From the NCBI GenBank assembly GCA_905116865.2, contig CAJHNH020004557.1, positions 1,315,765 through 1,379,764 on the forward strand: 64,000 nucleotides of DNA. Reading direction: 5' to 3'. The stretch is from Candidula unifasciata. Its lineage: Eukaryota; Mollusca; Gastropoda; Stylommatophora; Geomitridae. Shown one piece after another: positions 1 through 11,292 of this stretch. A program made the position numbers and the translations under genes. Each line of letters begins with the position of its first letter. The stretch's first letter is position 1. A model generated the notes under the pieces. The model ran no database searches. It saw only the letters and a list, made by a program, of their open reading frames with translations, and had not been told where the DNA came from.

Positions 1-2040
1 TTCATGAGTGCAATTTTTAATCTGAGATTTCTGGTGAATATCACTGGAGCTATAGAGTTCATGCTTTGTGCATTGTTCTCAGTAGGCAGCTTGGAATTCT
101 GCAGATAAAGACTGAGCCATACTTGATCAAACCTGCAATTATGTTGATTCTTTCAACTTCAAAAGCTTTGCTTAGTATTTGTGTACATAATTATTATACA
201 GTCTCAGTACACGCTGACATTAAAAAATATGGCCATCTCTAATATGGTTCCTTCACATTTCTGGCATGGAATTCCAACTTCTTCTTTCTGAGCACAGAGT
301 AATGATTACATTTCTGAGGCACTAGTTTATTTAGCTGACTTAAAATTCTGGAACTATTGTATTTAAGTGAGTTAAACACTCAGATGAACTATTTTTTCAG
401 CTGAATAAAATTCTGTAGAACTGTTTTATTTTGTTGGTGAATTTTAAATTTGTACTTTCTTTTCGTTTAGTGTTTCATTTTTGTCTTTAACAGATTGAAC
501 ACACATTTGTTTTCTGTTAAATAAGTACAGCGTACACAACCATAGAAAATCCGGCATTTTCACTAATCTAACATTCCTCAGGTCCAAAGGGTGCCAGATA
601 TTTTACAGATTTTGTAATCTCAATCTGTTCCTTTAAAATAAAGTGTACCTTTACCCAAATATTACTGGGATCTTTATGAGAAGAAAGGTTGTTGTTTTTT
701 TTTTCACCCTACCAGTATGCCATAAGAGGAGGATAGCTGATAGGTTTGGAATTCTTTCCATAAAAGATTACACCATCAAAAGCCAAACAGTTATAAACAA
801 GTCAATTTTCAAAAACCTGTTAATAGCAAGCCAGCCAAGATGGCTGGAGGCTCTTCCTGCAGAAGAGTGGTTGCTCTGCCCAAAGTACCTCGTATTACTC
901 ATTTTATTTCCTTCAGTACTGTCCTTTATATTGTGTGTTTTAGAATATAGTAGGACCTCAGTAATTTGCCCAACCAAGAGTCTGTAGCTAACCAGTCAAG
1001 TTACGGAGGTGGTCAACATATGAATGAGTACTTCTATGTCTGTCAACTGTTTTAGTACCAGGAAGTTATTACTTCAACAATTTTTAACTGTAAAGTTATT
1101 TACATTTCCAATAACAATCTTAAGTCTTCAAGAGCTTAAAATAATATACATGCAGTTCAAAAATGTATTCCTCGTATTAAGTAAACAAAAAACATAAAGT
1201 AAGTTGACTGGGACAGAAACGGTTACTCTTCACCATGTGTCTGGTTTTAAATCAAAGATAAGGTTGAGTTACAGTTTAAGTCACCTAAAGGTTGCACAAG
1301 TATTAAAACATGCAGTCCATGTGTTAGTTTTATAAAGTCAAGTAAAGGATGCACAACTACTGGTATTGATAACCTTCACACATTTATGAAGGGCTTAATT
1401 AGATTATTGTTTTTCCATAAATTATCTTGCCTATCCTTGTTTCAGAGTATTAAATCCTTGTCAGAGCCTCAAGTGTTATCAGCAAAACTTGTTATCTACA
1501 CAAGAAGTTGCCAAACAATTCTAATGGTAGTTGGTTTGTTTAAACTGATATAGTGTCCTACATTTTTAGTTTGGGAAACAAAAGCAGACTGAGGGAGCTA
1601 ATGAACACTCCTAACTCAGCAGACTTCCTCATTTTATTCAAGCAACACTCACAATAAGACCACATGAATATTTATTTTTCTATTGACTTGTTCTATTGAA
1701 CAACCAGCTGATAAGGGTTCAATTTGTAAGAATGAGGTAAGTATAGATACTCTGCTCCCAATCCAGTGGCATCTTTGTAGGCTGTAGTACAGATTTCTTC
1801 TTCCCCTCTCCACGGCTAAAACCAGTTGGATGTTCTAGACCAGAAGACCAGAACTGAAACTTCACATGGGGCAGAAAAGCAGATGAGGAAGCAAGCAGGT
1901 CATAACTCAGCACAGTACATACAGACTGGCTAGATTCGGTCATGTTGGAAGATTCCAGAAGAAGATATCACTGAGATGTACTAAGAGAGCTTTCACAGAC
2001 ATCTCATCAAAGATAGAAAAACTTGCCATAGCCATAAAAA
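1..2040. other. catalase intron 2, no gene or repeat recognised
   Basis: AT-rich sequence with short ORFs only. I searched the minus strand for the next catalase exon (GYFEVTHD region) and did not see it. The stretch is therefore taken as intron 2, whose acceptor would be off the left edge. Confidence 0.6.
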
Positions 2041-2475
2041 TTCAAAACATAGAACATCTCAACACACACAGAGCATCTCACCACAGATGGAACAACTTAA
2101 CACAGACAGAACGATTCATCACAGACTAAACACAGACAAAACAATTCGCGACAGACAGAACAGCACATCACACAGAAAAATTCAACACAGAGGTAACAAC
2201 TCATCACATACAGAACAACTCACCACAAACAGAACAAGTCATCACAGACAGAACAACTCATCATAGATAAAACAACTCACAACAAAACATGAACAACTCA
2301 CCACAGACAGAACAACACACCACAGACAGAACAACTCACTTCAGTCAAAACAACTCACCACAGACATATCTCACCACACACAGAACAACTAACCACTGAC
2401 AGAACAACTCACCACAGACAGAACAACTCGCCACATACATGACAACTCACCAAAGACAGAACAACTCACCACATT

Positions 2476-3010
2476 CTTCTTCTTCTGCGTTCGACAGTCA
2501 TGCTAAACATTGAGTCCCGTCTGGGTCAAAAATAGGATTGTGCGTTTAAGGTCGCCATCGGTCCCCCAAAGCTTCTCTCGCAATGTGGATCCCCTGGGCC
2601 AGATTCACAGTCTTTGCTGGGAGAGGTAAGGGCAGTACTGCAGTATGTGCTCAGGGGTCTGTCTTTATGCTCCACAATCACAGGCAGCAGATTCTTTTAT
2701 GCCTATCCTGTACAGGTGTGCTCGAAGACCACAGTGTCCAGTCCGAAGTCTAAAAATTGACGTTTGTTCTTTCTTGTTGAGTTTGTTTATGCTGTCACTC
2801 TCTGGTCTGTAATCTCCATTCTGCCTTCTCCACTCCCGCTTGAAAGACTGCTTTTTGGTTTCCTTGTAGCTGTGTGGTGGATGAGGTTGTGGAAGATTAC
2901 TCCCAGCTTTTGCCAACTCATCTGCTCTCTCATTTCCTTGAATACCACAGTGGGCTGGTATCCATTGCAAGATCAGTTCTGCTTCCTTGGAGAGTAAGCC
3001 AATGTTGGTC
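2476..3010 (-). mobile_element. LINE-b fragment: RNase H end and C-terminal zinc-type tail
   Basis: Minus-strand reading gives WIPAHCGIQGNERADELA, the typical end of an RNase H domain in a non-LTR retrotransposon. It continues through RTGHCGLRAHLYRIGI and ACDCGA to PEHILQYCPY after one stop. The 3' end is GAACGCAGAAGAAGAAG at the low-coordinate side. It is 5'-truncated and inserted in the 19-bp minisatellite. Only the last ~180 codons are present, so it is a dead copy. Confidence 0.85.
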
Positions 3011-3419
3011 CTTAGACATGACAACTCCCCACAGACATAACAACTTGTCATAGGACAACTCAGAACAAAACATGAACAACTAATCGTAGACAGAACAACT
3101 CACCACAGACAGAACAATCCACCATGGATAGAACAGCTCACAACAGACAGAAAAACTCAACAAAAACATGAACAACTCACCATACAGAACAATTCACTAC
3201 AGATAAAACAACTCATCACAGACAGAACAACTCACTACAGACAGAACAACTCGCCACAGACAGAACAACCCACCACAGATGGAACAATTCGTTACAGACA
3301 GAACTTACAACAGTCAGAACAACTCACCACAGACAAAACAACTTACTACAAATAGAACAACTCACCACATATAAACAACTCACCAGTCAGAACAATTCAT
3401 TACAGACAGAACAACTCAC

Positions 3420-3591
3420 CAGCTCCTTTTGCATGCACAACTCTTTCAGGTATGCGCTCCCTGTTGAAGTGAGCCATCTCATCCAGGAAGACATGATCCT
3501 GCAGAAGCACAGGGCCCCTTGGGCCAACCGTCAAAATAGCATTCTTGTTTCCCACAGGGGCACCAGCACCAGTAGTCAGCGTGTCTGGCTT
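3420..3591 (-). CDS. CAT: catalase coding exon 2 (distal haem histidine)
   Basis: The acceptor is CTCTCAG before AAG (Lys). The exon encodes 57 residues and one base (phase 1), ending KGAG, and is followed directly by GTGAGTTGTTC. It carries the conserved [23 protein letters not shown] motifs. The usual Asp of HFDRERIPE is Asn here. The donor is itself the first unit of a 19-bp minisatellite that lies on both sides of the exon. Confidence 0.95.
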
Positions 3592-6500
3592 CTGAGAGGG
3601 CAAACATGAAACAAAGTCAATATCAGAGTTGTTGTTTATTTATTCTTGACCATCAGAACCAACTCAAGAGAGAACAACTCAACAAAAATGTGAACAACCC
3701 ATCACAGACAGAACAATTCACCAAAAACAAGAAAAAGTCACCAAAAACAAGAACAGCTCACTATGGACAAAAAAAAAACTACCAAAAAACATGAACAACT
3801 CACCAAAAACAAGAATAACTCATCATACAGGACAACTCACTACAGACAGAACAACTAACTAAAAACATGAACAACTCACCACAGACAGAATAACTAACCA
3901 CAGACATGAAAAATTCTTCATGCCACATTTAGTTGTTACAATAACCCATACTTCCCCAATTGCTTCATTAACTCTTTCTCTGTCAAATTACTATTGTTTG
4001 AAATCATTCTGACTCTTCTTCTTCTTGCTGTAAACTCTGGTGGAAAGTTCTGGTTGCTTGTCTAACTCTGGACTGTATTTAGCCTTGTCCTAGAACCTGA
4101 TTTTTGCATGCACATCAGTTTGACAGACCTGACTCAAACATTGATTCTTTTTTGCTTTCTTTTGCCAATATCTGCTTTTTGCCATTAGGTGTGAAAGTTA
4201 ATCAGATGATAGGTAGCTGCGTTAGGCCACACTCGTTGCTTGGTATACAGAGATGTCTCGTAACAATGACTTGGTTAGGCACATATCTTTCTATGTAACT
4301 TCTTGTTTTTGTGTTTGTAGGGGAGTTTATGACAGCAAATTACTTGCCACTCCCAACATTTCTTCCCACTCCTTTAGGTGGGCAGTCTTTGATGTGATGG
4401 ACATGCAGGGGTGGGAGTGTTGGAGGGGGAACCCAATGCACCAGACTCACAAATGTTCAAAGGTGGGCCCAAGGGATCTAAGCCCACGGGTTCCGGTAAC
4501 CATACGGCAGTGGGTAGCCTTTTGTTTCAATTATTCTGCTTAAGAGAGATCTGTCCCATAGGAGTGACTCTGCAAGATGAACTATATGGGCATCTATGAA
4601 AATCTCAAGTTCACCATCCTGTTTTAATAGCCCATACATGAATAGTCACATTGCTAACGCTGTTCACTCATTAACCCTACCTGACCTGAGGCCCTGAACC
4701 TAACTGCCTCTTATACCTGAGCTCCTGGGCATTAACGCAAAAAAACCAACATGATATACATAAATATTAGTTACATGCAAACAAGTGGCTAGAATAAGTT
4801 GAAACTTGGAGACATTATAGAAAATAGGTTTACCATTTATCTAGCGCCAATATTCCACCTTTGTGTGCTAATCCACCCAGCAGGATCAACCTTGTTTCAC
4901 ACACCCCCTTCTCCTACTTTCGATCTATTTCTAGATTTCAAATTTTCAAGATTTTCCTCATCATTCCAGCTCTCACTGACTGAGTCACTTTAACTGTGAA
5001 CGTATTCTTCATGAAATTATGACTCCGCAGAGTCTGAATCAACTAAAGTATCGATCACCTGTTGGACTATGAAAAGCCTAGACCTACTTCACTTTCCTGT
5101 CGAAGTACTTTGTTCATCAGCCACTCGTTTCATTGTGCATTTTCTGAATTTTTTCACGTAAATCAACACAAATTTTATCCAAACGGACATCTAGGAAGAC
5201 TATCCACGAGATCTGAATACGACTGGCTAGTTATTTTTGGTCTGTGATGCACTGTTTTCTCATAGTACGCAAATTCCCGACATTGAGGGACAGCGGTTTA
5301 GCAGCAGATTAGGAAATTCCCACATTAGCGGGCCAACGGTCTGGTAGAGTTAAACAAGAACGGGTACCGGTTTCTAGGTTTTAACAGAACAGAGATAACT
5401 TCTGTAACAAAAGATTGTCAGTAGCTGTACAGTGCAGCCAGTCATTAATCCCATTAGTTTTTCATTGTCTTTGCGGCTTAGACCAGTTCGTTTTTAGGCA
5501 AAACTTAAAACAGAGACCCTAGGAGATACAATCTATTGTTTGTTTACATTCACATAATAATGTTCTCTATTGATTCAGGTTAGGGTTAAGGTTTGGAAGG
5601 TTTTGGTTAGGGTTATGGCTAACCCTAATCTCAAACAATATTCTTCTTAAAGTCCCTGCCATGTGGCATTAGTAGTCATGTCTATCCACAACCTTCTGTC
5701 TCGTGTACTTTCAATCAACTCTGACACAGATGATCTTCCATGCCCTAATGTCAAACCATCCTACATCTGTTCTCTCGGTAATCCTCTGCCTCTCCTCCAA
5801 CTTTCCTACTCCAGTTTTCTCCTTCTCATCACATGACCCTCTCCTATTTTTACTGGCTATAGACTGGATTATGAAGACAGTAACTGCTAACACCAAAAAT
5901 GGAATTCAGTGGACTCCTACAAAACAGCTTGATGATCTGGACTTTGCTGATGATATTTCTCTTCTGTCCCATTCACGGAATCAGATGCAAGACAAATTAA
6001 ATATACTTGATGAGAGATCACAGCAGCTAGGTCTGAAAATTCATAAAGGAAAGACAAAGATAATGAGAATAAATCAGGCAAATAGTAATGTGGTCTTACT
6101 TGATGGCAACCCACTCCAAGACGTTGAGTCATACACCTATTTGGGCAGTAATGTAGATAAAGATGGGGGAACTGATAAAGACAATAAAATAAAAATACAA
6201 AAGGCAAGAGGAGCTTTCATAGCACTAAGGAATTTGTGGAGGTCAAAAGAAATTAAAAGAAATACTAAGCTTAAAATGTTTAATTCTAATGACAAATTAG
6301 TACTTTTGTATGGGGCGGAAACATGGAAAACAACTAAGGCAACTACTAATAAATTGCAGACATTCATTAACTGGTGCTTGGGCTAAATAGAGGAAATTAA
6401 ACTGTATGATAGAATAACTAATGTAGAGCTATGGGAGAGAACTAGGCAAGCTCCAGTGGACCAAGAGGTGAGGAAAAGAAGCTGGCGTTGAACAGGACAC

Positions 6501-8705
6501 ACATTGAGAAAACTGGAGAACAGCATAACTAGAATGTCTTTGCATTGAAACCCACAGGGGCATAGTAATAAAGGAAGGCCAAAAAACACACGGAGAAGAG
6601 AGCTGGAGAATGACGTTAGAAAGATAGGGAGGACATGGGGATAGAACAACTTGGCGTGAGTTGGTTGAGGGCCTATGCTTCATTGGGGGATAGAAAGGCA
6701 GAAGAAGATCACATGACTAAAGAATGTAGACTGTCTCTTTCTCATGTGGGCAATCTTCTCTTCGTGAGTCAGTTTCTTTCAAGACGACTTCATCTCTTTT
6801 TATCTGTCCAGGGTATTCTTATCTTTCGTTTATAAAACCCCATCTCCGAAGCTTCCATTATTAAATAAATATTAAATATTATTATTTTATGAACTTACAC
6901 AAACAATGGATCATGCCCTGTTCCATCCCCATCTAAAGTATTAGTAATCTGCAACAGACTGAGCGCCTATCACTTTGGGTTGTGGGTACAGTGACTGGTC
7001 AGCTGGTACTGCAGAATCAGAATTTCAACAAATGATTCATGACAATTCCCGCCCATGTGATGTGATTATCTATACAGAGACTCTGTGTTGAGGGGCAGAT
7101 GAAGTGCATGGGGGTTTATAGCAGAGGCGAATGGACGTCGCTTAGTGCAACAAAGCCTGGCATATGATATCACAACATCTAGCTTGAGATTGGAGGTGGA
7201 GGCAGTCTCTGCTGCCTTCAGCTGGCTTGAGAATCAGCTGTACACACAAGCCATGATTGTCACTGACTCACAGAGCATGTTGAGAAAGGTGAAAACAGGC
7301 ATGCTTTGTGCAGAGTGGCAGGCATCACTTCAGAGGTCCCGGGTAGTTATTGTAATTTGGATACTCTCTCCAGATTATGCCAGTGTGTTGAGAAATGAGC
7401 AGGCAGATGGATGACCGGTTCTGCACCACTTGGTGGTGAATTGGTGTATGAAAAGATAGAAGCTATCCTCCGAATAAAGGGCGGTAAATATGGCGGCCGC
7501 AAAATATCCTGACGAGCCACAATCACGTGTCAATTGCGCACTAGAGGTCTCGAGCACATCGTGGGAAAACTAGGATTAGTGTCTGTTGACAATTTCGAGA
7601 AACGGAACAAACCGCCGAGTTAAACTCGCCGTCGAGAGTCTCCCCCGCAGCTACGTGCGGCGCGGATGGGGCTAAACTAGATGGCTGGGACCCACGAGCA
7701 GCAGCTACCACATCTCATGCAGCATCCTCAGTTTATTTGCTTGTGTGGGTGGCTCTCGCCGGAGTGTTCGTCGGAAGGAAGTCGACAATTTAGGTGTCAG
7801 TGACGCTCTGATCGTACTTAGCCGAGTTTGAATGGCGTAACAGCCACAAACAGCAGATTTTCTGGCACTATTTACAACTTCTGTGCCATAATTTCCAGAT
7901 ACAAAGGCATAAAATTATTGGTAAGTAGTCGATTTGATAAACAAAAATTTTCGTTCCTTATTAGTTTTGACTTCAATTTTTGAATGTTTACAACACATGT
8001 CACGTTACTGTGGCTCGTCAGTATATTTTGCGGTCACCATCTTTACCGCCCGTTATTTGGAGGATAGCCAAAATAGACATTGTGAGGGCCCTCTGGGAGC
8101 GAGTGAACAGTGTGGAAGCACAAACAGATCATTGCGGTCTGAGGAGAATGGCACTGTGAGAAGTTACCAGGTGATCTGGCCGATGCTCACCACTCAAGGA
8201 AAGGGCGAGAAGGATATATAATCAGACTGTCACTGGTGCTTTCGGAAAAGGAACTCTTCGTCTGCTGCTGAAGACGGGGACGGAGCGCTTATGGGAGTGT
8301 CCTGAGTGCTGTGATGTCCGATTCTTAATTCAACATGCAGACTGCACTTCACTGAGCACCTAGCGTCGCCGTTTTCCCCAGTTTTCATTGTCTCTGCGGC
8401 TTTGAAGATACGACAATTGGCCACACACACAAACGTTAATCTAACTAAAGTGTTAAAACGTATGTTCTAAAAACCGCTATAAATATCTTTGTCCACATTT
8501 TATAATTGAGGTAGAGACCGCTGAAATGAGGTAACGTTGCACTGCCTTTTCCTAAATAAATTGGCCTACCTAAATGAAATAAGTTACATGATTAAAATAG
8601 TATTAGTATAGAATAGAAAATTTGACTGAAGCTACGTATTATTCTCACCTGCTGGGCTTTCTGGAACTCGCTGAGCTGGTTTAAAGCTCTGTCTTTGTGT
8701 GCCAT
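3420..8705 (-). CDS. CAT: catalase, 5' part of the gene (coding exons 1 and 2)
   Basis: Catalase breaks hydrogen peroxide down to water and oxygen in peroxisomes or cytosol. Two coding exons are seen on the minus strand, 8649-8705 and 3420-3591. They join in phase 0 to give 76 residues that follow the animal catalase N-terminus: a short variable start, then [10 protein letters not shown], then GPRGP, then [20 protein letters not shown]. The histidine of VVHAKG is the distal haem-side catalytic histidine of the family. The next exon (normally starting with the GYFEVTHD region) was not found below 3420, so the gene runs off the left edge. Intron 1 is about 5 kb and full of transposon debris. 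The gene is downstream of, and on the same strand as, the TRPA1 gene. Nothing suggests a pseudogene: there is no stop or frameshift in either exon and both splice donors are good. Confidence 0.93.
4012..4135 (-). mobile_element. SINE-A, partial
   Basis: The tail half of SINE-A in reverse: cttcttcttgctgtaaact, then tggaaagttctggttg and the Cys-free region to gacctgac. It matches the fuller copies at 11383-11654 and 15347-15618. It lies in catalase intron 1. Confidence 0.65.
4136..5655. other. intron 1 of catalase, no gene seen
   Basis: Unique-looking AT-rich sequence. A GC-richer patch at 4430-4570 could be an old repeat. At 5577-5633 there are degenerate telomere-like TTAGGG/CCCTAA words, too few and too mixed in orientation to be a real telomeric block. 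Confidence 0.5.
5660..5840 (+). repeat. dispersed repeat, shared with 33690 and 53095
   Basis: About 180 bases (gtccctgccatgtggc through ccacaaccttctgtctcgtgt to the gatgatcttccat block) recur at 33690-33880 and 53095-53300. It directly precedes a LINE-c fragment here and may belong to that element or to a separate family. Confidence 0.6.
5840..6705 (+). mobile_element. LINE-c, 3' half of reverse transcriptase
   Basis: The ORF at 5870-6386 encodes a reverse transcriptase with the [13 protein letters not shown] catalytic box, followed by [15 protein letters not shown] and YGAETW. After a stop the reading continues as [21 protein letters not shown] and TWG, the C-terminal tail of an endonuclease-RT LINE. 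It ends gcagaagaag. It is 5'-truncated and has several stops. It resembles RTE/BovB-like elements, which is an inference from memory. It lies in catalase intron 1. Confidence 0.85.
7085..7460 (+). mobile_element. LINE-a, RNase H fragment (left part, split by MITE)
   Basis: Reads [16 protein letters not shown], then [11 protein letters not shown] (the second RNase H aspartate), then [17 protein letters not shown], which stands where other copies have PGHxGVxGNEQAD. It continues after the MITE at 8078. Stops and substitutions show it is dead. Confidence 0.85.
7461..8069. mobile_element. foldback MITE, 609 bp, with about 70-bp inverted ends
   Basis: The left end agctatcctccgaataaagg and the right end (reverse complement) ggctatcctccaaataacgg begin inverted repeats that stay similar for about 70 bases, including CTGACGAGCCACA. 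Flanks are aagataga (7453-7460) and aaaataga (8070-8077), an 8-bp target-site duplication with one mismatch, inside LINE-a coding sequence. An 8-bp duplication fits hAT- or P-like transposases. No transposase is encoded. A second family member is at 16808-17246. Confidence 0.85.
8078..8345 (+). mobile_element. LINE-a, C-terminal tail (right part)
   Basis: Continues the RNase H fragment of 7085-7460 in order: [18 protein letters not shown], then a gap with stops, then [19 protein letters not shown]. The same tail, LWECPECC, recurs in about ten other places in the window. Confidence 0.8.
8649..8705 (-). CDS. CAT: catalase coding exon 1 (19 codons)
   Basis: This exon reads [19 protein letters not shown] on the minus strand and then GTGAGA, a good donor, in phase 0. 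Exon 2 begins in phase 0 with the lysine that follows this stretch in animal catalases. The start is favoured because ATG has A at -3 and G at +4, and an in-frame TAA lies 15 bases upstream. Its short length makes it easy to miss. Vertebrate catalases have a similar variable, amphipathic first 20 or so residues. Confidence 0.88.
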
Positions 8706-8925
8706 GTTGCTTGAAAATTATATGAATTAAATGTAAATCGTTCTAGGAGACTAAAACGTGAAGAGGCAACTTGCTGAAGAGATTTGAACTGTTCAAGTCC
8801 AGGGTCCAGGCTTGCAGACGTGAAAGGTTACTGCCCTTCGCTTCTGGGGTTACGAGGTCAATAAAACAGCCGTTATGGTGGGGCCCTGACTGGGATCGAG
8901 CAATAAAACTCGGGGAGGTTCCATT
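8706..8925 (-). promoter_or_regulatory. region upstream of the catalase ATG
   Basis: This holds the presumed 5'UTR and proximal promoter of catalase. A TATA-like CATATAATTT lies about 10-20 bases before the ATG, too close to be a normal TATA box for this start, so it is probably UTR. I cannot place a transcription start. A SINE-A copy begins at about 8926. The stretch 8771-8925 is GC-richer, with no recognisable motif. Confidence 0.25.
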
Positions 8926-9147
8926 CCTGTGTGGGTTCCAGGGCCCCATAGTGGGTAAAACAAGAATAGTCCAACTGCCTAAAAGTCGACTAATTTGGAG
9001 CCTCCTTCAAAGTCGGAGTACATCTGCCTGAGAGGCGAGGGGGAAAAAACATCTGTATGCAAATGCGTCAGACCAGTTAAACGGACGTTCAAGCAACACT
9101 CAATTTTTGGGACAGGAGTTTACAGGATGTAAACGCGAAGAAAAAAG
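8926..9147 (+). mobile_element. SINE-A
   Basis: The head cctgtgtgggttccagggcc is followed by gtcgactaatttggagcctc, then gtcggagtacatctgcctga, then the tail ending taaacgcgaagaaaaaag. It has the same order as the copies at 11383, 15347 and 32825. It lies just upstream of catalase. Confidence 0.75.
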
Positions 9148-9317
9148 TGGGGTTCCATCTTCACTGCAGATGGTTCTGCCTATAACTGCTGCATTACTGT
9201 GCCAGTGGAAATCCCCAAAAATGCCCCTTGCTGTCCTGTTTGAAAAACTAGTGAAAACATCAGTTCCAGTAAAATCCTGAATTTCGCACACGCAAAGTAA
9301 ATGTATAAGTTATTATA

Positions 9318-9525
9318 AGTATAAGGCGCCCGGCTTTCTAGCGTAGTTGACTAAGCCTGACTTCGCGGTGACAGGGTGACTAGCTCCTTGTGCTCCGGGT
9401 TCACTCCCTGGGGTAGGCAGAAAAGCCACATTTCCCCCAGATTTACGGTACCTATAGAATCAAGGCCGAAGGGTTGCGATATCCATAGTACCGAGCCAAA
9501 GGGTTAACAACTCATGGTTTCTTAC
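9318..9525 (+). mobile_element. SINE-E, tRNA-derived
   Basis: A-box-like tagcgtagttgactaag and B-box-like gggttcactccct are followed by a body with tccatagtaccgagccaaag and ending cccttt/ggttaac text. The same element is reversed at 44452-44662 and 57887-58085. It cannot fold as an intact tRNA. Confidence 0.75.
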
Positions 9526-9934
9526 TATTAAAAAAAGTATAAGGCAGCGGTTAGATGTGTCAACGCTTTCTTCCATCAAAATTGTAGTTCACTTCTGATG
9601 CAAGCAGTCAATGACGAAAATAGACAGGTTAAGTAGGACTGAAGCAATAAAGACAGTCAGGTGCCGTCCACATAGTGGAGGTTGGCTTCTTATCTTGATA
9701 GTACACTCTGAGATTGCGGTTTGCACGTCTCTTTATGTTGTCCTCCCACTTACATTTTCACCTCATGATCTGTTGCTTTCAACTTTTCCCTCCAGTATGT
9801 TTTTAAAATAGTGTTTTGTCTATGTCACCAAAATATTTCAGTTGACTTTTTTTTTTCAATTGAAGTAATACAATAAAAGACGTTATTGTTTTTTTTTTTT
9901 TTTTTCAATGCCAATGGCCCATCAAGAATATGTT

Positions 9935-10020
9935 TCTAGACTCATATTTTATAGACCAATCAGCAATGGACAGATGATATGGTCTACAATATATAATCGG
10001 CCATCTTTACTTTCCAAGAT
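9935..10020 (-). repeat. SINE-D core module
   Basis: Carries tatagaccaatcagcaatgg and catctttactttccaaga, the reverse of the core seen in the full SINE-D at 60888-61175. No tRNA head is visible. Confidence 0.5.
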
Positions 10021-10205
10021 ATTAAGTCGTCCCTTTGTGGGATGCAATTTTTGTTATTTGAAGCCCCATCATGGCTATAGCCGAGCCTGAAATATGACCC
10101 ACGGCTGAACGGGGTTTCTGGAACCTCTCCACGGGTAATCCTCATCCGCATGGTGGCGCTATGTATCACCAGGTGTTTATTGCTCTGTGTGATGCCCTGG
10201 TGGAT
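10010..10205 (-). mobile_element. SINE-B copy 1
   Basis: A roughly 200-bp dispersed repeat: tgggatgcaatttttgttat, gaagccccatc, tctccacgggtaatcctcat and caccaggtgtttattgctc, ending at ttacttacttac. It is immediately followed by a second copy in the same orientation. Confidence 0.75.
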
Positions 10206-10236
10206 TAAAAATTTATTTACTTACTTACTTTCCAAG

Positions 10237-10460
10237 GCTCAACCTGGTGCTGTTAATTCGTCGTCCCCATGTGAAATGCAATTTTTCGTTATCTTGAAGC
10301 CCCACCCTGGCTGTTGCTGGGGTCCTAATAAAACCTAACGGTTTAACGGGGTTTCTAGGACGTCTCCACGTGTGATCCTCGTCCGAATGGTGGCACTTTG
10401 GGTCACCGGGTGTTTATCACTCTGTGTGATGTTCTGGTGGGGTAAAACGTACTTACTTAC
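10237..10460 (-). mobile_element. SINE-B copy 2
   Basis: Same order of blocks as copy 1 (atgcaatttttcgttatctt, gaagccccaccctgg, gtttatcactctgtgtgat), again ending acttacttac. The two copies make a head-to-tail pair. Confidence 0.75.
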
Positions 10461-10672
10461 GACCTGGTGCCCATTTTAGCCTGGGTCAACCTGGTAGCCA
10501 ACTTCAGTTGTGAAGAAAACAAATCCGCCTGGATGTGTGTAGTTGGACCTGACAACTTCAGACAAACAGCCAGTGTCTAGCCAATACGCTACCAAGGGTG
10601 AAATAATACACATTATAAGAGTAATAAACGTATTGTCATGACATAGACAGCACAATCTAAAAAAAACAAACA

Positions 10673-11090
10673 GATGAGATAAAGACAAGAAACGTCACCA
10701 CGAATATAGCGGACAGGCAGAGAATTGTGTCATGACATAGACAAAACTATTTTTTTTTTAAAAACCAAGATGAGATAAAGACAAGAAACATCACCACGAA
10801 TATAGCGGACAAGCAGAGAATTGTGTCATGACAAAGATAGCACAATGAAAAAAACCCAGATGAGATAAAGACAAGAAACGTCACCACGAATATAGCAGAC
10901 AGGGTAGAGAGTTGTGTCATGACATAGACAGCACAATTAAAAAACCAGATGAGATAAAGACAAGAAACGTCACCACGAATATAGCAGACAGGGCATAGAG
11001 TTGTGTCATGACATAGACAGAAAAAGAAACCCAGATGAGATAAAGACAAGAAACGTCACCACGAATATAGCAGACAGGGCAGAGAGCAGC
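10673..11090. repeat. tandem repeat, about 88-bp unit, five copies
   Basis: Units begin gatgagataaagacaagaaa at about 10674, 10770, 10859, 10947 and 11035. Each carries cgtcaccacgaatatagc and tgtgtcatgacatagac. The spacing varies (about 86-96 bp) because an A-run differs in length. Intergenic. Confidence 0.9.
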
Positions 11091-11230
11091 AATACATTCT
11101 GTCCTCTAGCTGAAAGTGGTCACAGTTGAGACTAATTGATGTCCTGGGGTAAAAGGAAGTCGACACTCGAACATACATTCTGTTGGGGACCGCAAGCTGA
11201 TCGTCCACGCCAGTCGGCAAGATACCAGGT

Positions 11231-11234
11231 GTTG

Positions 11235-11292
<58 letters not shown>
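11231..11292. repeat. ATT/TTA microsatellite
   Basis: Uninterrupted trinucleotide run of attatt units, about 60 bases, with one substitution near its end. Confidence 0.97.

Larger units (their letters stand above)
2043..3905. repeat. 19-bp minisatellite around catalase exon 2
   Basis: The unit is close to aacaactcaccacagacag on the plus strand. It runs from about 2043 to 2475 and from about 3010 to 3905, interrupted by a LINE-b fragment and by catalase exon 2. Read on the gene strand, many units contain GGTGAGTTGTTCTGTCTGT, identical over the first 11 intronic bases to the authentic exon 2 donor. Units above 3600 are more degenerate. The array lies in both introns flanking the exon. Confidence 0.9.

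Noticed and set aside
5577..5633. Interstitial telomere
   Set aside because: Only a few TTAGGG words in mixed orientation.
5703..6386. Host reverse transcriptase gene (227 codons)
   Set aside because: It starts in a dispersed repeat and is the truncated RT of LINE-c.
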